Shown here: positions 10,095 through 20,374 of the stretch, in pieces
How the letters are laid out: each line of letters begins with the position of its first letter
Position numbering within the stretch: position 1 is the first letter of the stretch
Assembly (NCBI RefSeq): GCF_963678635.1
Contig: NC_087062.1
Location: forward strand, 98,883,705-98,947,704
Length of the DNA stretch: 64,000 bases
Reading direction: 5' to 3'
From: Symsagittifera roscoffensis
Lineage: Eukaryota > Xenacoelomorpha > Acoela > Convolutidae
The notes under the pieces: model-generated
Told to the model about the DNA's origin: nothing
The model's input: only the letters and a program-made list of their open reading frames with translations
Databases searched by the model: none
Program-made: the position numbers and the translations under genes

Positions 10095-10638
10095 GTTCTA
10101 ATAAAGTTTATTAAGTCGGAGTATGATTGGTTCCTTTTTTCGCTTTATTTTGCTATTTTGTTCATCAAAAAAGGTTCGGCTGAATCGGCCTCCCCATATT
10201 CCATTGGCCTTGATGTCAAGTCGAGAGTCATCTTCAGTAGTGGTTTTTTTGTTGTAAGAGCTTTCACCTTCAAACGAATGAAGTTTCGTCAACATCATGG
10301 CATTTTTTGTCCAGGAGTGTCGCAAACGAACCTATCAAGAATTTCGTTTTGTCTTAGGTGAGTGTATCTACCTTTGGGGCAGTGTAGAGAGTGGATCAGT
10401 GTGAGTGGTTGTCCGAATGGGCTTCTATGTGGAGTGTTTGGTGTTTTCCATCCATAACTCAAATGTAAACCATCTTTAAACTATATTATTATGAGAGAAA
10501 AAAAGTACTTCTTCAAGGGTAGCACGCTTAGCCAGTTCAATGCTCTTTTCTGAGATGCTTGATATTTTGTTAGTTTTTTTCTGATGAGCAATTTCCCATA
10601 AATTCAGCTCTTTTTTAGAGTGTGATGTTCTGTCTCTG

Positions 10639-10678
<40 letters not shown>

Positions 10679-12450
10679 CTCTCTTGATGTTTCTGTTTAT
10701 CAGATATTGTTCCATTTCAGCTATTTGTGGTTCACTGTTTTCTAACGGATCACAAATGGCTCGTGACCACTCATAATTGCTGGAAAAGTCCGTGTTACTA
10801 AGGAGATCTTATTCTCCCATTCTTACTGTTAGTGCAAAAAGATTATATGGTTTTTAACAGTAAAACTATAAAGTAGCTGCTGTCTTATGGTTTTCTCATT
10901 TTCATATTTTTTCCTGAATAGTTGTTCTAGTCAGTAAGCAGATTTTATTTTGAACACCCTTTGTACAGCAGGAGTACGCTTTTTGTGGGGATGTCTTAGC
11001 TATTTTGAAAGCTTTTTCGTTGGGGTAGATGTCTTTTCATTTCCACTTTCCATGTATTTTTTGCATGCTGATGGTGTTCCTATAATCGTACCAAGGACTC
11101 TAAAAATATCTACAATTGTGATATTTAAGCCTTCGAATACCTTTATGGCGCTTTTCGTCAATTTTACTTTAGTATGAGTTGACACTTGAAAGACTTCACA
11201 CTGTATCCGAAAACCGTACCGTGAACATCCAGGTTGTCCAGTATCGCACGGAGCCTTTTTAGATCACCAGCAATGCTTCCGTGAACTGCGTACCATTTTT
11301 GGGTGACATTTGATTCTTCCGGGGGGAGCTCGATCAGTAGGATTATCCCTGTTCCGTGCATAGCTATTGTGAGGGGATGATATAAAATTTTGAGAAATGT
11401 TTATATGAGTTGGCCAACGCATGTTGTAGTGCCGGAAAAAGGACTTCTTAATATTTTAGAACAAGTTCTCTATTGAGCGAGTTGAAGGCGTTTCCTCCAT
11501 CAATAAGTAGTATAGCGTCCGTTTCTGGTTTTTCAAACACGTTTCTCAAAATGTGGATAGCATATTCGATTCCAAACTTCTGGCCTATGTAGAGTTGGGC
11601 ATTTTTTCCGAAATTTTACGGTCTGAATTTATACATTGCGTGATTTTTTTGCCTATTATTCGTCTCAGAACCTCGCCTATACCAGCGAGACTTACCCCTG
11701 AATTTTTGTCCAGAGGTATCAGACGGCACGAATTGTGCGCCGTTAGGTTTTCATGGGGAGAACCTTGCTTGCTATTGCTTAGGATAGTTTTGCAATTGTT
11801 TTGCACAGCTCAATGGCTGTCTAATTGAAATGTGTTAATATCCTTCTCCATTTGAACGCATCTAAATTTGAGGGACTGTGGCTTCTGTGCGTTTTCAGGA
11901 TTGAAAATCGAATTGTTTTGGAGTTTTTTTGCTCGAATATAGAGAAGTGTTATGGCATTGAGCCTTCACTTACTTCGGTTATATAGTTAATATTCGCTGC
12001 TTTGGCTTGGGGGATGTTTTTTTCAGGATACTTATGACTGTTTTTCCTTCATTGACCTCAGTCAGCGGAAGTACTCCTTTTGTTTTCTTGTCTGAAAGGC
12101 AGCCAATGACGGCAGATATTTTGCCTGTACTCATTAGTTTTTTGATTTGCTTAACTTCCGCGTATACGTCGCACTTCTTTTGTTTTGGATACCTAATTTG
12201 ATGAGCTTTTGCTTCGGAAAAACGTTCGTCTAGTAGGCCTTGCTTCCATAAAATTATGAAACTGTTCAGAGTTTTGGAATTGGATCCATTCGTTTCTGAT
12301 TTAGTTTTGGGGAGCACCATTTGTGGGAGAATCATTGATGCTTTCATTGCGACCTCATAAATTGGAGTTTCTTCTACTAGTGACAACAGCTGCTGGTTTT
12401 GTAATTCTATGAGTTGGAAACCGCGCTTGATCTTGCTTAGAACTATGAAG
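10095..12450 (-). pseudogene. LINE-like reverse transcriptase remnant, minus strand
   Basis: Read on the minus strand from 12386 downwards, pieces of one RT appear in order. The pre-RT segment is at 12386-11979 (GKISAVIGCLSDKKTKGVLPLTEV). Then come HNSCRLIPLDKNSGV and GEVLRRIIGK (11740-11640), the motif A region ILLIDGGNAFNSLNRE near 11500, and a degenerate YADD box read YAVHG near 11280. They are followed by LRAILDNLDVHGTVFGY (11260-11190), TPSACKKYME (about 11080), CTKGVQNK (10970-10940) and a C-terminal piece (10325-10098, DSRLDIKANGIWG). Frameshifts and the lost catalytic Asp pair mean it is dead. It belongs to a family distinct from the plus-strand remnants. Confidence 0.65.
10643..10684. 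repeat. (TC)n microsatellite
   Basis: About 42 bases of nearly pure CT dinucleotide repeat with one interruption (CC). It lies inside the minus-strand LINE-like remnant and is likely to vary in length. Confidence 0.9.
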
Positions 12451-13160
12451 TGCGGTTTTCAGTTAACGACGTTTTAATAAGTTTCGTTTATCTTCTTTTC
12501 AAATTGTGGTCGATAAGTTTCCAGGGATCAGAGGGGACTGTGGTGATTGCTGTGGGCGATAGATTAGATTGTGTTGCGTTGGGCAGTACGCTTGTTTCGG
12601 GTATTGCCGCCGATGTTCCTTCTTGAGTTGTGATGGGGACTATACGTGGTGGTCTGTTGGTGGATATCGACCCTTTTGCAAAATTCTCGGGGGTGCATTG
12701 TATGCAGAAAAACCCATGGTAAAAAAGTTTGCTGCTCTGTAGTCCGCTACATGGGAGATATTATTTGCTTTGCAAGTTACACAACAAATCCCTACTTTTT
12801 GAAGGTGGCGTTTGCAAATATGGCAATGCGTTTGATGAGCAATAACTTAGCAGCAAAGAGGGTAAAATTATGGTGAATATATACAAAGTAACTGAGCAAG
12901 CAGTAAACTGAATTTTTTATTACCATAGAAAGAAAAGTGATTACCCTCTTTACAAAACATTTTAGCACCAAAATTAATGTTTATTTTGGGGGGGAAAATC
13001 GGACTCTTGAGTGATAAAACGTATTCATGAGGCGGAACAAAAAATTATTTGGAGTACCAAGTTTTCTATTCATAAAGTTTTTATTTGCTGAGAGGATAGT
13101 TTTGCCGATAATAAGCACATTTGGGTTAAACGTATGAATTATTAAATTTATTAATAAACT
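12451..13160. other. Unassigned intergenic DNA
   Basis: This region may include the 5' end of the minus-strand LINE-like element up to about 12640. A G run sits near 12987. No convincing gene or inverted repeat was found. Confidence 0.35.
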
Positions 13161-13575
13161 TCAGTCATTAGCAAAGTATGAAACCGTAGATGAGTTATAA
13201 CTGGAGACGGCTACTATGGTAGCGCAGTTCAGTTTCTTCAAGGGGAGCGCGAGACAGTAGCGGCAAGTTTGGCTGGCTTTGCACCTCTGTACGAGTGAAC
13301 CGTGGCTTCGGCGAGTTTGGGGCTGCAGTACTTGGTCCTTGAGCTTCCTCTTACAAGTTTCCTGCTCCACTTGGGTAGCCACTTCGGCCTTTACCTCGGC
13401 ACGGACGTTCACTAAACAAGATAAAAAAGGCAAAAGAAGAGAAAAAAAGATTGGAAAATGGATTGTGAAAAAAATTAAAAACAAAAAACAAAAAAAAACT
13501 GAAAGCAATTTGAACCTTGTTTTCCAGATAGATGCCCCGGCAGAGTGTCCGTGGGGCGTATCGGACCTTCATCTT
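13161..13575 (-). other. Possible two-exon minus-strand gene fragment
   Basis: On the minus strand an ATG at 13572 opens a short frame (MKVRYAPRTLCRGIY...) with a GT donor candidate after 13522. A GC-richer open segment follows a CTTGTTTAG acceptor-like site at about 13413 and runs to a stop at 13161 (about 83 codons, basic and Cys-containing). The GC content is above the surroundings, which hints at former coding sequence. The exon phases do not join cleanly at the obvious sites, and I do not recognise the product. It may be a pseudogene or chance. Confidence 0.2.
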
Positions 13576-13679
13576 GCAAGCGTACCTTGATTTTTATATC
13601 ACATGAAACTATTTTAAAAATTTATCACACTAATTAGGCTAGCTAGGAAGCGCAAAAATTGACAAAACAACTTTAGACT

Positions 13680-13930
13680 AAGCTGAGTATTTGTTATATA
13701 TAGCAGTTTGCTTTTTCTCGTGTCGAGTTATTTCTCTTATTGGAGAAACGTAAGTAACGTAATAGGCATCAAGTTTGAGTTTAACTACATCAACTCTCAT
13801 CTTCTTCTTTTTTATCATAATCACTTTCATATCTAGAAAAACCCAGGATTTTGTTTGTTGTATCTGATGAAGGGTCTCCTGACTGTAAAATCGGTAGAAA
13901 AAATTTAAACACTCAAATTGCAAAATGAAT
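13680..13930 (+). pseudogene. LINE-like 3' end fragment
   Basis: A short fragment matching the 3' ends of the plus-strand LINE-like copies. It has TCTCGTGTCGAGTT (also at 20279 and 45809), then GAGAAACGTAA, TCATATCTAGAAA, and GATGAAGGGTCTCCTGACTG. Only the tail remains. Confidence 0.55.
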
Positions 13931-14435
13931 TTATTTTCAAATGTGCAAGTGTATGTTAAGTATTAATGAAAACAAAGTGAAGATAAGTTCACAACATTAA
14001 CAAGGTATAATTTAAACACGTATATTATAGATCAATCATATGACAAGTGGAATTACTGTTTTTCTCTAAATGAGCTTAAAGTTTTTCCAAGATAATATTT
14101 TCACTGATGGATCTTCCTTAAATAATAATAGAAATTAATACTCAAATTGGTGTTTGCATGTTTTTATATTAATATACCCCATAAGTTAACTCTGTCATCT
14201 ATAATTTGATTCCTTATCACTACTGAGCGTTTAAAATAACGAGTTTTCTATAAATTGTCCGTTAAATTTTTCTACGAATTATAATTTTTTAGTTTTCATT
14301 TTGTGTCGATATGGTAGTTTTTGTTTTGAATTTTTGAGCAGGAAGGTAACAAGTGGTTTTTAGATGTCCAGAAGTGACATATTAGTTTCCAATCGACAAA
14401 TATGGATATAGGCTACATATTATATTTCAAGTTTA
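13931..14435. other. AT-rich intergenic DNA, nothing recognised
   Basis: Very AT-rich sequence between two retroelement fragments. No ORF, inverted repeat or RNA signal is evident. Confidence 0.4.
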
Positions 14436-14935
14436 AATCAGACGATCAGTCAAACTTGGCGCGCCAGTTTTATTGTTTCTCTAGTGAAATCAATAAATTT
14501 GCTGATGCTCCATTCAAGAAAACGGCCGGGTAATAAAGATGACTTGTAACTAGTGCGTTTATGATTAATAGGCGAGTTTTGATTGGAAAGGTTTTTTGAT
14601 TGATTGCAGTGGTTTAACTCCTCAGGCCATTTTTCTCAGAATCATTTCAACGTACTCTTGAAAGTATAGAAATTGATCTAATATCACTCCGATGTATTTG
14701 AATTCAGTTTTTTCTTCAATCATGATTTGGTGAAATGTTTTTTCTGCTGAAGATGATAAGTTCTGTTGTTTAAGGTTCAGTTAAAAAGAATGCCTATAAA
14801 AACAATTCGATATAATTTTGCAATTAGTTTCTTGTTCTTTTTTTGCTACATCAGCATTTTGATTTTCGCAAAATTTAGCGTGTCATCTGCATAATGTACT
14901 ACTTTGCAAAATTGTTGACCATCTAATCAACCCAG
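14436..14935 (-). pseudogene. LINE-like RT fragment, minus strand
   Basis: On the minus strand around 14920-14880 the translation reads VVHYADDTLNFAKI, which is an intact RT catalytic YADD box. About 150 bases further on come KTEFKYIGVILDQFLYFQ and ILRKMA, then a degenerate C-terminal part (LLINALVTSHLYY-like, near 14540). Stops interrupt it. This is a third RT lineage in the window. Confidence 0.6.
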
Positions 14936-15299
14936 AGAGTTGCAAACGATTGAACAGATGAAATTATTGATAAGAGCAAAGGACCGTTTCAGAAAACTTT
15001 CGGGTCCCAAAAGTAACTCTGAGAACTAAATGATGTCTCAAAATCACCTAAAAATACAAATTTGGCTGCAAAAATTGCACAAAATTTTTTGATTGATCAT
15101 TTTCATTATTTCTATTCCAAATTATTGCAAGATTATTTTGCCACCGCAAGTATATGTAAAAAACTGAGTATATGGGTTGTAACATGTGACTGCATCATGT
15201 GCGTTAAAATTGCATAACCGTATAGATGAGTATGGTACCGGAATTACTTCAGCTTGTGATGAGATTCTCCTAGAACAATAGTTCCGGAAAATTTTAATT

Positions 15300-16330
15300 A
15301 GCTCCTCAAAATTTTAAAGATCTTGTTAGTAAGTCCAATGGCAGGTCTTATTTTTCTGAAATTGCTTACTAAGCTGATAAACCTCGTTGGAGATACCAAA
15401 TTACCCTTACCCATAAGACTTTTCTTTTTTGGCGCAAACCTTATTGCCCTCATGCATATAGACCGAGGGTTGAGACCGATTGCCACAGGCAACACTCTGA
15501 GACGTATTGCGTTCAAATGCGCAGGAAGCAAGGCCCTCTCCGAGCGACAAAATTTTTTTGGAAACCTACAGGTCAAATGCGGCACTAAAAGAGGAGCAGA
15601 AATAGCTGCACATTTGTTTCGAAACCTAACTGAGCGCGACGACAATCCAAATTGCACTGTTCTTTTAAAACTAGACTTTAAGAATGCATTTAACTCTCCT
15701 AATAGAGAAACGTCCTTTCAAATTGTCCCGAATTGTACAATTACACTCATTGCGCGTTTAGTTAAACTAGCTAACTTTCTTACGGAAGCTCTCCTACAAT
15801 GTCAGATGACGGAACTCAGCAGGTGATCTTGATGCCTCAGCATTTTTCGCGGAAACAATTCAGGCACTAGTTACACAGTTGGAGTCGAAAATTAAAATCT
15901 GGTGTATAGATGATGAGAATTTAGTCGAAGACTATAAGCTAGTATTCCGGGACTTAAAAAACTTTCTGACTTCGAAACAAATTTACGGCGTGAGTTTGAG
16001 CACTGAAAAAGGTTACGTCCTTTTTGAGACCGACTAGGAGTACACCTTTCAATTCAATTTTAACACAATTTCGAAAAATTTGCCAAAAAATAAAAAAAGA
16101 ACTCCTCATATTAGGATCTAAGTTTCGGCGGAAAAAATTGCTTGACAAAAAAATTATGGAGCTTGAAAAAATCTCGGATGTCTTTGAAAAACTAGACGCC
16201 CATTCTGTTTTATCTCCTGAAAATCGATTTAGCATGCCAAAACTCCGATATTGTTTGCAACTTAGCAACCCGGAAAAAGAACAATTTCTACCCAAAATTT
16301 TGGCTATTCCGGGACTTTCTTTGAACCCGA
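15300..16330 (+). pseudogene. LINE-like reverse transcriptase remnant (best preserved)
   Basis: Reading frames at 15323-15826 and 16024-16320 carry recognisable RT segments. There is GLRPIATGNTLRRIAFKCA (about 15470-15525), KRGAEIAAHLFRNL, and motif A KLDFKNAFNSPNRE (15667-15710). A degenerate YxDD reads CIDDENLVED near 15905, followed by LSTEKGYVLF. The downstream part has KKLLDKKIMELEKIS and LDAHSVLSPENRFSMPKL. The last part is fused in frame to the Penelope-associated ORF. Frameshifts near 15830 and 16030 and the lost catalytic Tyr indicate a dead copy. Both length and gaps fit a 5'-truncated, decayed insertion. Confidence 0.7.
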
Positions 16331-16339
16331 ACACCAAGA

Positions 16340-16866
16340 ACCCACAGAAGAACCTCGCAAGCCTACTCTGCAGGACACCTCAGGCAGAAAAACGTCAAGT
16401 GGTGGTGTGGCACGACATCATCAATAATTCTATCAACAGCCACCGCACAAACAATTTCAGAGCTTGCACTGCAGAGGAATTGAGTGAAATTCTGAAGACA
16501 CTGACAAATATCAGCGCAATTGTATATTGTCAGAGAAACGGTACACCGGATATCAGGAACGAGCTGATCAGCTCGGGTATTCTTGTCATTCCTATTACAA
16601 AGTGTCTCATTTCAAAGAGGAAGAGAAGAACGGATCTGGTCAACGAATATCAGGCACTGCACCAGGACGTCCAGCTGGAGCTAAAGTCTTTGAGGATTGT
16701 GTTCGAACACCAGGACAACCTGCCAGCTGTCTTGTCCAAGCTTCGTTCAAACACGAAAAAGAAATCTCAATCGAGAAGGAGGGCGGAGAAAAAAAGACTG
16801 GTGAACATAGGCGAAGCAACTGTTGGTCGGACTGACGAGGAGGCTTCAACGGAGAGGGTGAGTTAA
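16340..16866 (+). CDS. Penelope-associated upstream ORF (domain unknown)
   Basis: This is the downstream part of an open frame that begins in the LINE-like remnant at 16024. From about 16390 the protein reads KRQVVVWHDIINNSI, then ELSEILKTL, IVYCQRNGTPDIRNELI, ISKRKRRTDLVNEY and a basic Lys/Arg tail to the stop at 16866. It lies just upstream of, and on the same strand as, the Penelope-like RT, so it is probably that element's first ORF. The WHD-N and alternating hydrophobic pattern could suggest an SGNH-like fold, but this is a guess. The true start is unclear because the frame is fused to the LINE fragment. Confidence 0.5.
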
Positions 16867-16912
16867 ACTTGTGTTATTTGAGTTGCTTTGTGTCACGTGA
16901 GGTTTATTCCTC

Positions 16913-17605
16913 GTGGCCTGCAAACCAATGAGCACAGTTGTACTCCCACCTCCATTCTTGATTTGGACTTTGAAAAACAAACTCATTTGGAAATTAGGCC
17001 GTGATTATGCGTCCATATATGTTAAATTTATCAACTGTCACCAACGTGTGAAATTTTTGAGAGTTTGTCTAGAAAACGACATTATACCTAATTTTTTGAG
17101 GTTCAGGGTACCGGAAAATGGGGTGTTTTCGAACCAAGCGGTACACAGTTTTCAGACAAAACTTCTAAGAACGGAGATAAACAAGGCAAGGACAGATGAG
17201 AAAAACGTTGAAGTCAAACTAGAAATGGCGAGAGGCGCAGTACAGAGGGGTGTAGATGAGAAGTTTTGGCCTTCGGTAATTAAAAATTTAAGTCTTAGGG
17301 GACAAAGACAAACAGCAACAGTCAAAGAGACCCATCAGAAGAAGCTAATGAAACTATCAGAAAGGCAAGACCGACCTCTACGGAAGCAAGGTGAGGGTTC
17401 GGTAAGAGCTCTTGATGATGTTGATTTACCAAATTGGGTACAACAAGTGTTGGCATTAGGGCCGAAGCATCCCGTTAGGGATAAATTTAATGAGACACAC
17501 TTTCTTGCCGACATTGACATCTTTAAGATCTCAAAAATCGTAAAGTCCCCGGGGAGGCCCTTTGTGAGATCGAAGCTGTGGCAAAAGCCTATGCTAAGAG
17601 GGTGA
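16913..17605 (+). pseudogene. Penelope-like element RT, N-terminal part
   Basis: This segment (about 230 codons) carries the N-terminal region of a Penelope-like RT: basic and helical, then SLRGQRQTATVKETHQKK and WVQQVLALGPKHPVRDKFNE, the block that precedes the RT core. The frame is lost near 17580-17600, and the next block (KRVKQTPSDKG) continues in another frame from 17578. Confidence 0.65.
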
Positions 17606-17937
17606 AACAAACACCATCTGACAAAGGCGTTGAGAAGGCCCGAAAGTATCTGAAGAGTAATGGATTAGTTGCGGTACCGTATGACAAAGGCGTGGTTTTT
17701 TGTGTAATGAGAAAGGACACCTATGAGAACAAGTTGTCGGATACATTAGATTCAAATCAATTCAGCAAAAGTAAAGGAACAAGTGATGCGATTGTTTTGA
17801 AGATAGAAAAAGACATCAATAAGGAGTTGTTGGCTATGAGAAAAAAAGATGAAATAAGTGAGAGTCTCTACACAAGGATGAGGTCTACTGGGGGCAGCCC
17901 GCCAGGTTTTATGGGTTGGCGAAAGTGCATCAAGTGA
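17578..17937 (+). pseudogene. Penelope-like element RT, early RT blocks
   Basis: This frame continues the RT with KARKYLKSNGLVAVPYDKG, the fingers region of Penelope RTs where D-K-G is conserved, then a helical linker and GSPPGFMGW. A second frame change near 17915-17937 passes the reading to the next segment. Confidence 0.65.
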
Positions 17938-18551
17938 ATACCCCATTAAGACCGGTCCTCTCCTTGCCTGGTAGCTCTTATTATAACTTGAACAAGGTTC
18001 TTGCTAAATTTTTCGAAAAAATTGAGGGCGCAAACATCGAAACCAACTCACTACATGCGAGAGAAATCTCAGAGAGCACTAATCTTGAGCCCAATGAAAA
18101 CTTGATATCTCTAGATGTGAAGAGTTTGTACACAAATGTTCCACTGAAAGAAGCGATAAACATAGCTCTGAGAAAACTGTATGAGCAAGATGAACCACCA
18201 TCAATTGCGAGGAAAACCATGAAGAGTCTGTTGAACATGGCAGTTAGTCAAGTCCATTTCAAGTGCAATGAAACATGTTACGTTCAGAAAGATGGTTTGG
18301 CAATGGGGGCATCTCTTGCCGTTATTTTAGCAAATCTTTGGCTGAAGCAGTACGAAACTGCACTATCAAGGGATATTCCCGAAATGTTTTTGCCCGAGAA
18401 AGATCTTCACGGAATATGTCCCGAGTGCAATAAGAAAGTCACGTACAGGTCAAAAGGTGTAGAATATGAATGCTGTTTGAACTGGTATCACGTAAAATGC
18501 GGTGATATATCAGATGATGAGTATCGAAATATAAGTGAAACCGTCTGGTAA
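17916..18551 (+). pseudogene. Penelope-like element RT core with PHD-like insertion
   Basis: The palm begins with RPVLSLPGSSYYNLNK. Motif A is SLDVKSLYTNVP (about 18107-18142), with the first catalytic Asp. Motif B reads DGLAMGASLAVILANLWL (about 18290-18345). Then, before the YVDD box, there is an inserted Cys/His cluster at about 18414-18550: C-x2-C, C-C, H-x2-C, ending W-stop-CRK. This is the pattern of a PHD finger whose final Tyr/Cys part is mutated. The stop at 18549 and a frame change follow, so the element is dead. Confidence 0.7.
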
Positions 18552-18907
18552 TGCAGAAAATGGTAAGGGAGAAAAATAAGTCAGGGCAACAATCCAAATC
18601 GTTTCTCCGTTACGTTGATGATATAGTGAGAACAGTGAAGGGCGATCCTGAAAAAGTGCTACGGGCTGCAAACTTACTACATCCAAATTTACAGTTCACA
18701 ATAGAGACACCAAACACAAACGGAACTTTGGCAATTTTGGATTTACAAATTAGTATTGACAAAAGCAGGAAAATTAGCTGTGGGTGGTATCAAAAACCAA
18801 CAGATACAGGTACCATACTCAATTTTAGAAGCTGCGCCCCCCTTCAGTACAAGACAAGTGTGATTGAAGGAACTGTTCACCGGGTTTTCCGCAGTACGTC
18901 AACATGA
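18551..18907 (+). pseudogene. Penelope-like element RT, catalytic YVDD and thumb
   Basis: Motif C reads FLRYVDDIVRTV (about 18602-18637) with both catalytic Asp residues. It is followed by NLQFTIETPNTNGTLAILDL, WYQKPTDTGTILNF, and EGTVHRVFRSTS, the conserved tail of Penelope RTs. An in-frame TGA at 18905-18907 interrupts it; the next segment continues in the same frame. Confidence 0.75.
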
Positions 18908-18925
18908 GAAGAATATGATAAAGCC

Positions 18926-19531
18926 ATGAAAATCAACCGTGAGCAGTGGTTGGATAACCAATATCCGGAAAGTTGGTCGTCGCGGGTTGCATCCCATGCC
19001 CTTGAAAAGATCATCAGCGAGGGCAAAAACAAAAAGAACATGGCTGAGAAAAAGAAACCCTGTGATTATAGCAGTGATTCACCACCCATCTTGATGGTCC
19101 AATATAGGGGGAATCACAGTCAGACATTAGCAAAAAAAGTGCGCGATATCACCAATGCGCTGATAATATTCACGACGAGGAAATTGAAAACTTGTATGCC
19201 CTCTCTAAAATCCTCCTTTTCCAGTGAACTGAAATCAAAAGGGGTGTACAGACTTGAAGGTTGTGGGTGCAAATCCATCTATGTTGGCCAGACGGTCCGA
19301 CATCTCACCACAAGGATTGAGGAACACCGAAAAGAGGATACCCCAGTTGGACAGCATATAAGGCAGTGTGGTAGTGAGCGTGGTAAGTCTGAGTATAATT
19401 GGAAAATAATCGACCAGGCGTCCAGCAGCATCAAGTTACTTACATTAGAGGCGCTGCACATTAGGAAAGAGAGACCGGCAATTAACACGCGCGACGAGTT
19501 TAGAAGTAGGGAGCTGACACAAAGGCTATAG
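18926..19531 (+). pseudogene. Penelope-like element linker and GIY-YIG endonuclease
   Basis: In the same frame as the YVDD segment, this part begins with KINREQWLDNQYP and ends with a GIY-YIG nuclease domain. The domain reads YRLEGCGCKSIYVGQTVRHLTTRIEEH (about 19242-19330), then GQHIRQC and a terminal LTLEALHIRKERPAINTR, which holds the Glu expected of the active site. In this family the nuclease nicks the target DNA for primed reverse transcription. The C-terminal position of GIY-YIG marks a canonical Penelope-type element rather than the permuted N-terminal form. Confidence 0.75.
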
Positions 19532-19885
19532 TTCCAGAATCGAAAAATTCTGGCTAAAACAACAAAATTTTGAAACAACTTACATGTTAGCATAAAAATT
19601 AGCCACATAACAAAAATGTGAAAATAAAAATGAAGAAAACTCTCAGAAATTTGTGACAAAATGTTTTAAAATGTTACATAATAGTTGTTACATAATTTCA
19701 GTGATATTTGTAAAGTTTTGATTGGTTGAATTTTTAACATTTTGAAGTAATGATGTGTGTGACACTTTTTATGATCTTTGAGCATTTTGTACAGATAGTT
19801 AAGAATATTTAAAACCTGAAGATGCACAAAATGTGCGAAAACGTTTGTTTGAATTTACAATTTTAACGCATTCTCAAGATTTTGT
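19532..19885 (+). mobile_element. Penelope-like element 3' region
   Basis: AT-rich, noncoding sequence following the GIY-YIG stop. It contains the hammerhead-like motif listed separately. The boundary with the next LINE-like fragment lies at about 19870-19890. Confidence 0.5.
19816..19840 (+). ncRNA. Hammerhead-ribozyme-like core (copy 1)
   Basis: The sequence CTGAAGA (19816-19822) matches the CUGANGA core. It is followed by a 4-bp stem GCAC/GTGC (24-27 and 33-36 of 19800) and then GAAA (19837-19840), the second conserved core box. Penelope-like elements are known to carry hammerhead motifs in their terminal regions. I did not find a convincing stem III with the cleavage-site UH, so it may be a remnant or use another arrangement. 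Confidence 0.45.
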
Positions 19886-20340
19886 TTGCGTACGACCTCT
19901 TCTTTTTTGCAAAATGATTTTTTGAAACGCTACGACAAAATAATAAGAAATTCGTTATGCAAGATCCTCAAATTGAAAATGAATGATAAACAGTTTTTAC
20001 AAGCAAGTCTCCCGGCAGCCAAAGGTGGCTTGGTTGTTTCTTCCGCCCGTCTACTAGCTTTACCCGTTTTCTTAGCCTCAGCAGTAGGAGCGAAAAATGC
20101 ACAAATGATGCGCTCAAATGGTGATTTGAACTTGCAAAAATTGAATTGGCTCTGGAAATTAATGCAGAGAATCTCCCTGGCAATACAGATTGCGAAGGCC
20201 GCTTGCGTACTCGGAACAATAAATGACAAAATATTTTTCGACGAAATATTTATTTGTAATACTTGTATATTATATTTTCTCGTGTCGAGTTGCGTGTTCT
20301 TATTGAAGAAAAGTAACACGTATCAAGTTCAATTGTAGGG
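19886..20340 (+). pseudogene. LINE-like RT C-terminal fragment
   Basis: An open frame of about 150 codons reads KLKMNDKQFLQASLPAAKGG (about 19965-20025), then SARLLALPVFLASAVGAKN. It continues with LMQRISLAIQIAKAACVLGT, the C-terminal end of the same LINE-like RT family as at 15300-16330. Only the last part of the protein is present, as in a 5'-truncated insertion. An identical copy lies at 45416-45870. Confidence 0.65.
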
Positions 20341-20374
20341 ACATCACTTGTTTCCTTTTCATCATTATCACTTC

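Larger units (their letters stand above)
19768..20374 (+). repeat. 607-bp direct repeat flanking the giant element, left copy
   Basis: Positions 19768-20374 match 45298-45904 with no difference that I could see. The repeat spans the junction between the Penelope-like 3' region and a LINE-like fragment, so both copies derive from one locus. The left copy stops exactly at the first base of the 5' LTR. See the right copy at 45298. Confidence 0.9.

Noticed and set aside
10476-10715. Minus-strand open frame with a long Arg-Glu repeat
   Set aside because: The repeat is the translation of the TC microsatellite inside a LINE-like remnant.
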